A stretch of DNA of 64,000 bases from Candidatus Aenigmatarchaeota archaeon (GTDB taxonomy: Archaea; Aenigmatarchaeota; Aenigmatarchaeia; CG10238-14; SCSR01), in NCBI GenBank assembly GCA_016187415.1, contig JACPJT010000004.1, positions 79,995 through 143,994 on the forward strand, read 5' to 3'. The notes beneath the pieces are model-generated. The model saw only the letters and a list, made by a program, of their open reading frames with translations, searched no databases and was not told the origin of the DNA. The number at the start of each line of letters is the position of its first letter. Within the stretch, counting starts at the first letter, position 1. The position numbers were made by a program, and so were the translations under genes. Below, one piece after another: positions 1 to 9,945 of the stretch.

Positions 1-347
1 ATCTGCTTCACAGGCGTGCCGTCCCTTGATGTGACCGCTTTACTCAGGTAAACCGTGAAAATCCATCCTCCGCCTCCCTTGTTGACATTCAGGACCTCCC
101 CCGGATAACTTTTTAGCACTGTAGTTGATGCGACTTGGCATACTTTTGTCTCATTTGTGAATCTGACGCAGGGTGAAATTATTCCGCTGGATGCGGCTTG
201 GGACGACTTGTAAAGGGAAGTGACATAAAACGCAAAACCAAAAGCTATGACAACGCCGACGACAAGGATTATTATCTGATACACGTGAATGGGAAGCTTC
301 CTGTTAATTTTTGAAATGGCGTCGCGTCTTTGGTTTGATTCGGGCAT
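1..347 (-). CDS. Membrane-anchored secreted protein, partial (C-terminus beyond window edge)
   Basis: My translation from ATG at 347: MPESNQRRDAISKINRKLPIHVYQIIILVVGVVIAFGFAFYVTSLYKSSQ...; one N-terminal TM, open to window edge; absent from the ORF track because truncated. Confidence 0.6.
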   Translation of the reverse strand, partial: MPESNQRRDAISKINRKLPIHVYQIIILVVGVVIAFGFAFYVTSLYKSSQAASSGIISPCVRFTNETKVCQVASTTVLKSYPGEVLNVNKGGGGWIFTVYLSKAVTSRDGTPVKQ

Positions 348-379
348 TACATAGAATTTGATTTCGGGGGGTATAAAGT

Positions 380-820
380 TTATTGGATTGGTTTTAGATA
401 ACCTGCCTTGTTTCTTCTTTTATTCCATAATCTCAAAAGTTCCATTTTCTTGTAAGTAACAATTCCTCTCTCAGGATCATGAAATACGACTGTATCATTT
501 CTTATATCAGTGACCACTCCCACGTGCCCCATATTTTTCTTTTCTTGCTCTATATCAATGCTTACTATAACCGGTATTCCTAATTTTACCAAGTTTGCCA
601 ATTCATCATAGGACATATGTCGTTTATGTATCAATTCGAATCCAATTGCCTTTATTTCTCTTTCCGCTATTTCCCAAATGGTGCCGTGTACTGGTGTCGC
701 CTTTAGAAGGATTCTTAAATCGTGTTCAGATTTTCTAATTCCATAATACTCCAAAACCATTTTGGCACAAGTTGCAAAACAGCTGTACCAAAATTCCTGC
801 TTATAGTAGGGGACTTTCAT
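380..820 (-). CDS. C39-like papain-fold peptidase domain protein
   Basis: MKVPYYKQEFWYSCFATCAKMVLEYYG... with GHVGVVTDI...VVFHDPERG, Cys/His/Asp pattern of C39-like peptidases. Confidence 0.7.
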   Translation of the reverse strand: MKVPYYKQEFWYSCFATCAKMVLEYYGIRKSEHDLRILLKATPVHGTIWEIAEREIKAIGFELIHKRHMSYDELANLVKLGIPVIVSIDIEQEKKNMGHVGVVTDIRNDTVVFHDPERGIVTYKKMELLRLWNKRRNKAGYLKPIQ

Positions 821-1220
821 TATTACCGGTTAACTCTTTTGCCGTTTGATGTATTTTTTTTGGAGAATCAGAAATAGATTCATTGATTTCTAAACTCTGG
901 CAATCAACAAAAATATGACCATATGTATAGAATTTCCCTTGATAAAATCCCGTTACTGGAACCTTATAATAATCCTTTGAGTTTATCACTGCATGTAATG
1001 GTGTTCCTGAAGATAGAATATCACCAACATAATCGGTCAGATATGCGTTCACTTCAGCTCTTGCTTCTTCCATGTTTCTAATTTCCTCCTTTGAGAATTG
1101 GAGTAACCTCTCTAAGCTTACCCGTATAACTTGATTTCTGTTAGAAAATAAGCCTTCCTTTACAAGTTCGTCCACCTTTTCCAAGTCTTGCTCCTGCAAT
1201 TCTATTTGCGCCATATCCAT
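801..1220 (-). CDS. Ribbon-helix-helix (CopG-like) N-terminus protein, overlaps the downstream C39-like gene
   Basis: IELQEQDLEKVDELVKEGLFSNRNQVIRVSLERLL resembles an RHH domain; stop lies 20 bp inside the 380..820 ORF. Confidence 0.6.
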   Translation of the reverse strand: MDMAQIELQEQDLEKVDELVKEGLFSNRNQVIRVSLERLLQFSKEEIRNMEEARAEVNAYLTDYVGDILSSGTPLHAVINSKDYYKVPVTGFYQGKFYTYGHIFVDCQSLEINESISDSPKKIHQTAKELTGNNESPLL

Positions 1221-1325
1221 AATTTGATTTCGGGGGGTATAAAGTTTATTGAATTTCAGATTCCTTATATTCGGCTGCTTCGAGTAGCATCATCTAGATT
1301 TTTATAACGTACTAATCCCGATGCA

Positions 1326-1577
1326 CTATTCATAAATACTTTCTCTTTTCCCGATTTTGTAAACAATAATACTCATGCCTTCCAAATAAAACAAGATTCT
1401 CAAATCTCCTACTCTCAACCTGTAATGATTCTGATAACCTTTCAGCTTCTTAATATCCAAGGCGAAAGAGAAACCATCTTCCAAAATCTTCAATTTCTCC
1501 TTTATTCTAGCTTTTAATTTTCCAGAGAACCGCTCCAACTCTCTAGAGACCTGCTTTTCAACAAATACCTTGAACAT
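1326..1577 (-). CDS. RelE/ParE-family toxin
   Basis: FKVFVEKQVSRELERFSGKLKARIKEKLKILE...KLKGYQNHYRLRVGDLRILFYLEGMSIIVYKIGKRESIY is a typical RelE fold pattern. Confidence 0.8.
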   Translation of the reverse strand: MFKVFVEKQVSRELERFSGKLKARIKEKLKILEDGFSFALDIKKLKGYQNHYRLRVGDLRILFYLEGMSIIVYKIGKRESIYE

Positions 1578-1784
1578 TTATTTCAGCTTGCTAAGAGGAA
1601 TCAATTCTAATTTTCTTTCTTTCCTTACTTTTTCGAATTCCTTTATGGCATTTGCTTCTTCTCTGCTTGGTGATTCCGTGCCTACTACCCTGTTTTCAAC
1701 CAACATAGAAACCCTTCTCAATTCATTTCTTATTGATTTAAGTTCGTTCATTAAATAATTCGGTTTTAGTTTTTCTTCTCTCAT
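1578..1784 (-). CDS. Putative antitoxin partner of RelE-like toxin
   Basis: Small charged ORF directly abutting the 5' end of the RelE-like gene, same strand. Confidence 0.6.
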   Translation of the reverse strand: MREEKLKPNYLMNELKSIRNELRRVSMLVENRVVGTESPSREEANAIKEFEKVRKERKLELIPLSKLK

Positions 1785-1914
1785 GTAAATTAACTATTTT
1801 TCAATGTTTATAAAATTTACGAAATGTGAATAGAAGATGCGCAAAGGATTTTCAACTGATTAAGTCTGATGTCCATTGGCATAAAGTTTATACTGCGTAA
1901 CGCATAGAATAATT

Positions 1915-2106
1915 ATGAGATATCTTGTATTTGCGTTGTTTCTCTATTCGCTGATCGGGATTGCATACGCCGGCCCGAATGACAAATGGGTTTACATAGG
2001 ACCGAAAATCGATGCCGTGACTCTTGTCGTTGTCGCCGCGCTGCTTGTTTGCGGATATATGATATTTCGCGGATGTAAGCGTGCGAGGAAAAGAGCAAGA
2101 AGATAA
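1915..2106 (+). CDS. Small secreted/membrane protein
   Basis: Signal-like N-terminus MRYLVFALFLYSLIGIAYA plus second TM and basic tail. Confidence 0.5.
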   Translation: MRYLVFALFLYSLIGIAYAGPNDKWVYIGPKIDAVTLVVVAALLVCGYMIFRGCKRARKRARR

Positions 2107-2146
2107 TCTGCATAAGGTTTATAGTTCAGGTAAACGAAATTAATTC

Positions 2147-4063
2147 ATGAAAAAATTGGGTTTCCTGATTTTAGCGTCACTGATTTTCACTTTTCTTCTG
2201 GTCAATTCATCGAATGCATCTACTACTTGGAAAGAATGCAATCAGGAGGCAAGCGACAAATTACAAAATGTTGGTGGTATAAATTACTATTGCTGCGCAA
2301 CAAACGATGTCTACGGGTGGGAAACGAGCTCTGATAAATGCATACCTTCAATTACAGCGACGCCTATATTGCCATCGAATCCTACAGACAAAGATTCTAT
2401 TGTAATCCGTGTGGAAGCAAAAGACGATGAGAGTGGAGTAGGCTCCATTACATTATACGTTTATGACAAAGATGGCGCTGTGTTCCCAAATAAGGAAAAT
2501 GGCGATAACCAAGCCACTTTTTCACCAAACCAGAAATCTGTTGGCAAAGATTTCGCCATTGGCAAATTAAAGGCGGGCGATTATAGTTTTACAATAACAT
2601 TACAGGATTATGCCAATCCGCCGTTTGTGAGGACAATGGAAAAGTACAGTTTTCAGGTTCTGAAATCAAACTCTGTTATCACATGGGGGTCTACACTTAA
2701 AGAACGGCTTAGCAGCGATACTGTTTTAAGCGTAAACATAAACGGCAACGTAAAAACATTGACTTACAAATTCATGGACTATGTGGACGGTTATTTTTCT
2801 GCTCCGATATCTTTTCCATACGGTTCTGATTCCGGTTCATTCACAATTACGGTTGGCGCCGGTAAAAACTGCAGGACCCAAAACGATATTGGTACCATTG
2901 ATAAAAGATGTCGTGTACAGGTGCAAGCCGACGACAACACTCCTATAAACGCGAGTTTTTACATCGACTACACCCCGCCCACAACAACCCTATCATTAGA
3001 AAATCATGGCAGTTTCCAAGTCATAACATTGAATTGCAAGGACGCGGTAAGCGGCTGCAGTTCGACCCTTTACTGCACTGATAAAAATAATGCATGCGCA
3101 CCGAATCAGAAATATACCGGTCCTATTCCTGTATCTGGCGGAAATTATATCAGGTATTATTCAACAGATGTCGCTGGCAATTCTGAGACTATAGCATCAT
3201 ACGGTGTTTCTACTGGTTCAGGAACAAACACTGGAGGAACAACTGGCGGGACAACAGCACCTGGAGGAGGGACGATGCAGCAGCAAAATCCGCAAAGCCC
3301 GTACATCAATTCATTCACATTTTCGGGCGACAAGTCGGGCTTTGATGTATTGTGGCAGGCATTTTATCCGACCCAGACAATGCAAAGCATGAATGTCGAA
3401 TGCGGGTTGAATTGCGATCCAAGAACACAGAATTGCGCGCAAATAGCCGGAGAAGGCTGCAACCCATATCCATACCAGCATGGAACAGAAAGCGTAAAAA
3501 GCGGGCAATGTAGAATACTGTCGCCGTCATACAATTTCGCATCCGGCTCGTCCAATAAAATAATGTGCCTGTTCTACGATCCTGCAAACAAACAACAATA
3601 CAACACGTTTACCAGTTACGATTTCACCCCAATAGACTTTTCGTTGTTGTCATCGAACCAAATAATAGCCACGGTGGGCAGCACAACAGAACTCAAAGTG
3701 AGCATCGCAAATAGAGGAACATTGACAGACAGTTATTCTGTAAGTGTTGTGGCGGACAATCCTGGGACTCTGCAAATATCGCCAGTGGCATTTACAACTG
3801 ATGGCATCTCATCCAACCAAGCGACCAGCGCAGAATTTCAAATAAGGCCGTTGGTGGACAACAACAGGATAACCATAACTGTGACATCAACAACAAACCC
3901 GTCACTGACCCAGACAATCGTAATGGACGTGAAATCGGGCTTGTTCCAGCTGCCTGATTTCGGCTTGGCGGGGTTCATCCAGATAATAATCATTGCCGCA
4001 CTTTTGTATCTGGTCGTCGGGAAAGATTTTGTCAAATTTAACAGGACCAAGAAAAGAAGATAA
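2147..4063 (+). CDS. Surface protein, Ig-like repeats, C-terminal LPDFGLAGF-TM-basic tail
   Basis: Signal peptide, bacterial Ig-like segments, C-terminus FQLPDFGLAGFIQIIIIAALLYLVVGKDFVKFNRTKKRR. Confidence 0.75.
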   Translation: MKKLGFLILASLIFTFLLVNSSNASTTWKECNQEASDKLQNVGGINYYCCATNDVYGWETSSDKCIPSITATPILPSNPTDKDSIVIRVEAKDDESGVGSITLYVYDKDGAVFPNKENGDNQATFSPNQKSVGKDFAIGKLKAGDYSFTITLQDYANPPFVRTMEKYSFQVLKSNSVITWGSTLKERLSSDTVLSVNINGNVKTLTYKFMDYVDGYFSAPISFPYGSDSGSFTITVGAGKNCRTQNDIGTIDKRCRVQVQADDNTPINASFYIDYTPPTTTLSLENHGSFQVITLNCKDAVSGCSSTLYCTDKNNACAPNQKYTGPIPVSGGNYIRYYSTDVAGNSETIASYGVSTGSGTNTGGTTGGTTAPGGGTMQQQNPQSPYINSFTFSGDKSGFDVLWQAFYPTQTMQSMNVECGLNCDPRTQNCAQIAGEGCNPYPYQHGTESVKSGQCRILSPSYNFASGSSNKIMCLFYDPANKQQYNTFTSYDFTPIDFSLLSSNQIIATVGSTTELKVSIANRGTLTDSYSVSVVADNPGTLQISPVAFTTDGISSNQATSAEFQIRPLVDNNRITITVTSTTNPSLTQTIVMDVKSGLFQLPDFGLAGFIQIIIIAALLYLVVGKDFVKFNRTKKRR

Positions 4064-4075
4064 TTAATTCAAAAG

Positions 4076-4591
4076 ATGCATAATCTAATCATGTCAAAAC
4101 TCGGAATTATTCTATCCATATTAATTCTGTTTTTCGTATTGGTTGTCCCTGTGCACGCAACCCACCAAATCCAGTACAGGGCACCGGACAGCATAACATC
4201 CACCGTGGGACAGCCGACAAGCTTGCAGGTTGATATAAAGAATGCTGAGGCATCTCCGGATACCTATTTCATTTATATCACTTCCCTGTTGCCGAATGAA
4301 ATCCAGATAACAAACAACAATATAACCACGCAAGTGCTGAATCCTGGCGACATGGTGACAATATCAACGAACGTGAGAACATTGACGGAAAGCGACAACA
4401 TTATAACATTTCAGGTGTATCGCAGCGGCGATTCGTCGCATTATATTCCAATAACGATACCAGTAAAGTCCAAAAAATTCAGCCTGCCGGATTTTGGACT
4501 GGCCGGATTTTTGCAGATAGCAGCCTTGGCGACCGTCATATTTCTGCTTGTCAGTCCTAAGAAAAACTTAATATCAAGGATTACAAATTAA
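4076..4591 (+). CDS. Surface protein paralogous to C-terminal module of the upstream gene
   Basis: Signal peptide; C-terminus FSLPDFGLAGFLQIAALATVIFLLVSPKKNLISRITN shares LPDFGLAGFxQI with 2147..4063. Confidence 0.75.
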   Translation: MHNLIMSKLGIILSILILFFVLVVPVHATHQIQYRAPDSITSTVGQPTSLQVDIKNAEASPDTYFIYITSLLPNEIQITNNNITTQVLNPGDMVTISTNVRTLTESDNIITFQVYRSGDSSHYIPITIPVKSKKFSLPDFGLAGFLQIAALATVIFLLVSPKKNLISRITN

Positions 4592-4598
4592 TCACATA

Positions 4599-7262
4599 AT
4601 GAACAAGAGACTAATCATCTTATCGTCAACGTTTCTTCTAATGATGTTTTCTTTAGTTAACATTGCATATGCATATTGTTCGGCATCGTCCCTCACACCG
4701 TCTTCGGGCGATGCGACCAGTACATATACATTTTGTGCCAATGGCGCCGGAGTTTTAAATGTCTTCATCGACAATGTCAATCGCGGCACGATGGCTCTCA
4801 CAGGTTCGTGCGGCGGCTCTTCCCTTCCATATTCTTATTCAATAAGCGGGAATGACGTTTCTCTCGGTTACCATAGTTATTATATCATCACAATCATTGG
4901 TGGCGGTCAGCAATGTAGCGGGGATTTTTCAAACCTTTTTTCAATAACGGATGTTGGCGGAGATACAACCGAACCATATGTCGATGTCAAGGATGACGGT
5001 TTTACAGATATCAATATTGCAGGAGTTCCAAATGTGGCAGGATGCGCTATGTATCAAACTAGTGTTATCGATGAAACGTCAGTTGTAGTTCAATGTACAA
5101 AATCCGGCAACCAAGCTACATGCAGGGTCAGCCCAACTGTCAATGGTTCTTCTTACACAAGATATGTGCAATGCGGCGGGCAAACAACAGGCGTCACATG
5201 GAATGTGATCGTGGACAAATCGCCACCGAGCGTCGCGATAAACTCTCCTGATATGTCGGCGTGGTTTAAAGGCGATTTCACTGTGCAGTATGATGCCATA
5301 GACGAGAACATAGACTCCTGCAAGATTTACACAAAGGACAGTATTGGAAGCTGGGTTATTAGGTCTACAAATTGCGGCGCCAACCAAAATTTTGTAGTAA
5401 CTGTCGGTGGAACAGATTCATTTTGTGTCGAGCAGGGGAAAGATTCGTGCAAAGTAAAAATATATGCCGTCGATAAAGCAGGAAATTCAAATGAAACTGT
5501 CAGGAGCTTCTCGATAGACTCTATACCGCCTAAAATCGATTATATAGGGCATTCGCCCAGCAGTGTTATAGAGGGCACAAATGTCACAATAACTGCCAAT
5601 GCATCGGACAGCGGCGAATTGAATGGAATTAAACTTTATGTTGATGGGCAGCTGGCAAAGGTTTGTGATACATCACCTATATCGCCATGCTCATACACCA
5701 ACAAATTTACAAATGGTGCACATCAATATTATACTGAAGCCACTGACAAAGCCGGCAATAAAGCAACTTCTACCACTAATTCGTTTACCCAGTCGGCTAC
5801 AACTCAAACCCAATTGCAATCGGTTCAAGTATCAGAACCGGCTGCGATAAACGTAACCAAAGGATGGAACCTACTCTCAGTGCCATACAGAAGTTTCGAC
5901 TTTGTTTCAACCACATGCGACACCAGCAAGAACTTGTACCATTTCGATTCCAGCATCGGGCGGTGGGCTGCTGTAAAACAATTGAAAGACGTGAAAGGTG
6001 GCAGTGGTTATTGGCTGTATTCCGATAAAGAATGTGAAATTAAAATCGTGGGCAAACAAACGCTCACTTCTAGTGATGTGGAACTAAGAAATGGCTGGAA
6101 TCAAATAGGATCTCCGTCTTCAGATTATACTTTCCAAAACATTGGAAATTGGTGCGGCGCCCAAACGATTCTGTATTATAACATAACAACGCACCAATGG
6201 AAAACATTAACGTCGACCGACAAGTTAGAGCGGTTCAAAGGATATTTTGTCAAGACCGGTTGCGTCGATGTATCTTACAGTGGCAGCGGAACATCTTATG
6301 CGGGTGAAGATGCTGGTCTAGGATTTACGATAACCAATCCGACCCAGAGCACACTGTCATTATCAATAATTGGATATCTTAGGGCAGGTGTCATAGAAAA
6401 ATCGCATTCGTCATTGACAGCTGTTACAGTGGGGCCCGGGCAGACAACTGCCAAGTCTATAACAATGACGCTGCCATTCAATGGTACTTATGATGTCATA
6501 GCTAATTTTACTGACGGGCAAAGATCGGATGAAAAAATCATAGGGAAAATTAATGTAATTCAAAACACATGGAATCACCTAAGTTATACGCCACACGTGC
6601 CGTATGACACAGTTTATACGCTGCAGGAAGGTGAACCATTCAACTTTTTGTCTGCCGATGTCAAAAATAATCAAATACAATCTTTGAAGTTCAATCTGTC
6701 ATCAGAATTGGGTACTGGAATTGACCACACCACACAAACACTTGGAATCAGTTCCAAGTATGTCAGATTTTCTGTACCAAGCGTGGCTAAAGCTTCTCCC
6801 GCAAACTATCAGTTATGCCTGCATTTTGAATCGCCCATGTCAAGCGATGACATCAGGACATGTACACCAGCGACGGTCGCACCATTCCAGAGATGGGGCG
6901 TCAAACTCTCATCACAAAGCATTCAACCGGCAACCGATTCGAGTCCGGCACAAGTCGTGGTTAACTACGGTTACACTGGCTACAGTTATCAACTAAACCA
7001 ACCGAATGGGATATACAGGCTTTATGTCGACGGACAATACATTAGTAGCAACAACATAATCGATTATTTCTCTGGTTATTGGAAAAAAGATGGGTACTTC
7101 AAGGCGGAACTGCCTGCGCAACTTAAAGGATGCCATAATATAAGCATAGATGCATTTATGCCAAGGCAGTCGTGGGATTCCGTGCAAATCCCGGGTGTTT
7201 TTGTTGCAGACCACATTGAGTCAAATCTCAATTTCGACAATAATCCTGTTACACCGTGTTAG
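4599..7262 (+). CDS. Large secreted protein with Ig-like domains
   Basis: Signal peptide, repeated DxxPPxI Ig-like motifs, tandem GWNLLSVP / GWNQIGSP segments. Confidence 0.75.
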   Translation: MNKRLIILSSTFLLMMFSLVNIAYAYCSASSLTPSSGDATSTYTFCANGAGVLNVFIDNVNRGTMALTGSCGGSSLPYSYSISGNDVSLGYHSYYIITIIGGGQQCSGDFSNLFSITDVGGDTTEPYVDVKDDGFTDINIAGVPNVAGCAMYQTSVIDETSVVVQCTKSGNQATCRVSPTVNGSSYTRYVQCGGQTTGVTWNVIVDKSPPSVAINSPDMSAWFKGDFTVQYDAIDENIDSCKIYTKDSIGSWVIRSTNCGANQNFVVTVGGTDSFCVEQGKDSCKVKIYAVDKAGNSNETVRSFSIDSIPPKIDYIGHSPSSVIEGTNVTITANASDSGELNGIKLYVDGQLAKVCDTSPISPCSYTNKFTNGAHQYYTEATDKAGNKATSTTNSFTQSATTQTQLQSVQVSEPAAINVTKGWNLLSVPYRSFDFVSTTCDTSKNLYHFDSSIGRWAAVKQLKDVKGGSGYWLYSDKECEIKIVGKQTLTSSDVELRNGWNQIGSPSSDYTFQNIGNWCGAQTILYYNITTHQWKTLTSTDKLERFKGYFVKTGCVDVSYSGSGTSYAGEDAGLGFTITNPTQSTLSLSIIGYLRAGVIEKSHSSLTAVTVGPGQTTAKSITMTLPFNGTYDVIANFTDGQRSDEKIIGKINVIQNTWNHLSYTPHVPYDTVYTLQEGEPFNFLSADVKNNQIQSLKFNLSSELGTGIDHTTQTLGISSKYVRFSVPSVAKASPANYQLCLHFESPMSSDDIRTCTPATVAPFQRWGVKLSSQSIQPATDSSPAQVVVNYGYTGYSYQLNQPNGIYRLYVDGQYISSNNIIDYFSGYWKKDGYFKAELPAQLKGCHNISIDAFMPRQSWDSVQIPGVFVADHIESNLNFDNNPVTPC

Positions 7263-7264
7263 AT

Positions 7265-7681
7265 TTACGGCCACACTACAAAGAATGTGCCTTTTGCATC
7301 TGCCCTGTCGGATTGTATCCTCAGCGTGAATTCAACTATAGTCCCCAGCTCGTCCGAACAGGGAGAAATGGAATAAGCGAAATCTATCCTATAATTTTTT
7401 TCCTTTGCAAAATTATCCACGAATTTTTTATATTCCTGCGCATTGTAATTCAGGGTATTGCAGTCCTCGCTGCTCTTTACAACAACGGAAGCCTTTTCTT
7501 TTATATTGTCAAACGTCGACAGTTCATCCGATTTGACGATATACGATGTGTCGGGCTGGTTTGACGGGCTTACCCACCTGCCAACAAAAAACAAGATTGT
7601 CACAACAGCCAATGTGGTAAGAACGAAGAACTGACCTTTCCTAGTTCTGGCCGTAAGATTCGAGCTTGACGAATTGCGCAT
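7265..7681 (-). CDS. Pilin-like protein with class III-type signal peptide
   Basis: N-terminus TARTRKGQFFVLTTLAVVTILFFVGRW; likely start is the internal Met at 7681 rather than 7699. Confidence 0.55.
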   Translation of the reverse strand: MRNSSSSNLTARTRKGQFFVLTTLAVVTILFFVGRWVSPSNQPDTSYIVKSDELSTFDNIKEKASVVVKSSEDCNTLNYNAQEYKKFVDNFAKEKNYRIDFAYSISPCSDELGTIVEFTLRIQSDRADAKGTFFVVWP

Positions 7682-7958
7682 GCGGGATGCCATCAACATT
7701 AATTATGTTCTCTTCCGATATAAAACCGTTCTCCTTCGCCAGATTTACTATGTTCTTGCCGAAGATGTTACCGATAGTCGCCCTGTCCATTAATTTTATT
7801 GCTATATTGTCGTCGACGAGGTGCTCGCCATAAAAATGCTTGCTGATCTTGATTTTGGCCTGGGTTTCCTTGAATTCAAAAACTTTTTCAAGTATGTCCT
7901 CGTCGCATATGGCAACTATTACCTCGGTCCTCGTTGTGAATAGCTTGGCCCAATACAT
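7641..7958 (-). CDS. DUF424-family protein
   Basis: MYWAKLFTTRTEVIVAICDEDILEKVFEF...ANIFGKNIVNLAKENGFI-like pattern, immediately downstream of aIF2-beta as is common in archaea. Confidence 0.75.
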   Translation of the reverse strand: MYWAKLFTTRTEVIVAICDEDILEKVFEFKETQAKIKISKHFYGEHLVDDNIAIKLMDRATIGNIFGKNIVNLAKENGFISEENIINVDGIPHAQFVKLESYGQN

Positions 7959-7965
7959 CCAACCA

Positions 7966-8373
7966 TCAGACAGCCTTGTATGGCGACCTGCCGCCGCACG
8001 CGTCGCATTGGATTATTGTTATCCGCCCTTCCTTGACAAATTTTGTATCCGGCTCGCCGCAAATTTTGCACAAAACAAAATCCTTGACATATCCGACAAT
8101 CTTATCCTGTATCTGGTCTTTCATAAGTTTCCTTTGGAAAATAAGTGCTGAACCTTGTATGTTCCCCGGAGTCGCCAGTTCCTTGAAAAGGAATTTGGCC
8201 ATATGCGCAGGCTCTCTGCGCAGAACAGATGCAATGTCACCGAAGTTTCTCACCAGAGTTTTGTTTCCCTGTATCTCCGTGATGGCATCGGGAATCTGGA
8301 ACCTGTCCTTTTCATGGTTTTTTTTTGGCATCTTCTCGAATGCTGATTCCAGCATTTTTTCGTAGTCTTCCAT
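7966..8373 (-). CDS. eif2b: Translation initiation factor aIF2 subunit beta
   Basis: Conserved NFGDIASVLRREPAHMAKFLFKELATPGNIQG and C-terminal C2C2 zinc ribbon CKICGEPDTKFVKEGRITIIQCDACGGRSP. Confidence 0.95.
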   Translation of the reverse strand: MEDYEKMLESAFEKMPKKNHEKDRFQIPDAITEIQGNKTLVRNFGDIASVLRREPAHMAKFLFKELATPGNIQGSALIFQRKLMKDQIQDKIVGYVKDFVLCKICGEPDTKFVKEGRITIIQCDACGGRSPYKAV

Positions 8374-8425
8374 AATATTAGGTTAAATTGATTGGTTTAA
8401 ATTCTTTTATATTTAGGATTTTGAT

Positions 8426-8968
8426 ATGAATGTGAAAATTGTTGCTGGTATTAAAGTGCGTTATTTAAGAGTGAGGGACTTGCTAAGTTTGGACGGCTTC
8501 ACATCGCCAGAAGTTCAGAAACCTGAAAGACGATTGAGAACTTTAGGAAACAGACCGTATGAATTATACTATGATTTCGAGATGTTGAGAGAAACTGTTA
8601 TGACAGCGAAAACTGATGAATCAAACGGCGAATTGCATAACGACCCGCATGAGAGTTATTCTATTGCTAAAAATGGTTCAAAAGAACTTGTTGGATTTGC
8701 ATCTACAGGTGGTATAATGTCGGATATTGTAATTGAAGGTAGATATAGAAAAATACCAGATGTGCATTACGTAGATGTGCATCCGGAATACCGTGGACGT
8801 GGAATCGGCACTGCATTAGTTGAAAAACTTCTTCAACACCATACCTTCTTAACACTTTCAAGTGTTTCTTACCTAGGCGATACCCTCACAAGCAAATTAC
8901 TACATGTGTACGGGCACCCTGAAGATCGAAAAGTGATACGAGCTCCTAAACGAACAAGAAATGTATAA
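8426..8968 (+). CDS. GNAT family N-acetyltransferase
   Basis: VDVHPEYRGRGIGTALVEKLL acetyl-CoA binding motif. Confidence 0.8.
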   Translation: MNVKIVAGIKVRYLRVRDLLSLDGFTSPEVQKPERRLRTLGNRPYELYYDFEMLRETVMTAKTDESNGELHNDPHESYSIAKNGSKELVGFASTGGIMSDIVIEGRYRKIPDVHYVDVHPEYRGRGIGTALVEKLLQHHTFLTLSSVSYLGDTLTSKLLHVYGHPEDRKVIRAPKRTRNV

Positions 8969-8985
8969 AAATCTGGCATTGTTCA

Positions 8986-9717
8986 TTAGATTTTCTTGAG
9001 GAATCCTACTCTAGGTTCGTACAAACTCCCATCATTTATGAGATCGCTTATCGCCTTTTCAGTTATGTTTTCCGGCAAGTTCAATGTTTCGAACAAAGTT
9101 TTAACGCCCACCCCATTGCCATCGTCGAGTTTGGCGATGATGTCAAGCACCATAGGCCTGTAATCAATTTCCTTTTTCTTGATTTCCAAAATCACAGACA
9201 ATATCTCATCATCTATGCCGTATGTGTCTTTGGCGTATGACCTCAATTCCTCTTCATCCACCTGATTGGACAGAGCCTTTATATCGTCGACTATTTTCTT
9301 TTGTTTTACCAGATTGTTTAAAATCTCGGCGCGAAACAAAAGTTCGAAATTGACATCTTTTATTTCATGTAAAATCTCGAAAGCGATGTACATTTCGCCG
9401 TTGTATTCCTTTATTTTCCCTATTGCACGGACCAGCTCGCCCAACTGGACATTCTCGAACGGAAACCCTTCAAAAGATTTTAATCTGATTGCATCTGTGC
9501 CGTCGTCTATAGTAATGGAAGAATAATTCCCATCCTCGCTGACGAACTTGTCGGTTACAGTTCCCATAAGATGTGCTCTGGATATTTTTTCGCCGTACGG
9601 TGTTATGACGTAGCTGGGTGTCATGTCTTCCTTGCTGCCGTAGAAATATTTACCATTGAGCAAATCGTATATTCTTACTTTCTTCGCAGGAGATCTCTCA
9701 ATACGGATGTTTTCCAT
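8986..9717 (-). CDS. OB-fold nucleic acid binding protein (RPA-like)
   Basis: OB-fold pattern AHLMGTVTDKFVSEDGNYSSITIDDGTDAIRLKSFE plus C-terminal winged-helix-like region. Confidence 0.7.
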   Translation of the reverse strand: MENIRIERSPAKKVRIYDLLNGKYFYGSKEDMTPSYVITPYGEKISRAHLMGTVTDKFVSEDGNYSSITIDDGTDAIRLKSFEGFPFENVQLGELVRAIGKIKEYNGEMYIAFEILHEIKDVNFELLFRAEILNNLVKQKKIVDDIKALSNQVDEEELRSYAKDTYGIDDEILSVILEIKKKEIDYRPMVLDIIAKLDDGNGVGVKTLFETLNLPENITEKAISDLINDGSLYEPRVGFLKKI

Positions 9718-9945
9718 AAGTAATAGTAGTTACATTAAAGGTTTTATGGTTTTCATCCTAATGATAGTCAACAGTGTTCTTTCCCACTTCAAGCTATTTA
9801 AACTGTAGAAAGAGTAATTTTTCTGGTGAAAAAGCAATGCTAAGTGAAAATCGTGGTGACTTAGTTTGGAAGAGGGATTCAGTTCACTTCGATTACTGGC
9901 ATTTCGAAAATCGATTCTAAAGGCAGAATTTCGATTCCCATAGGC

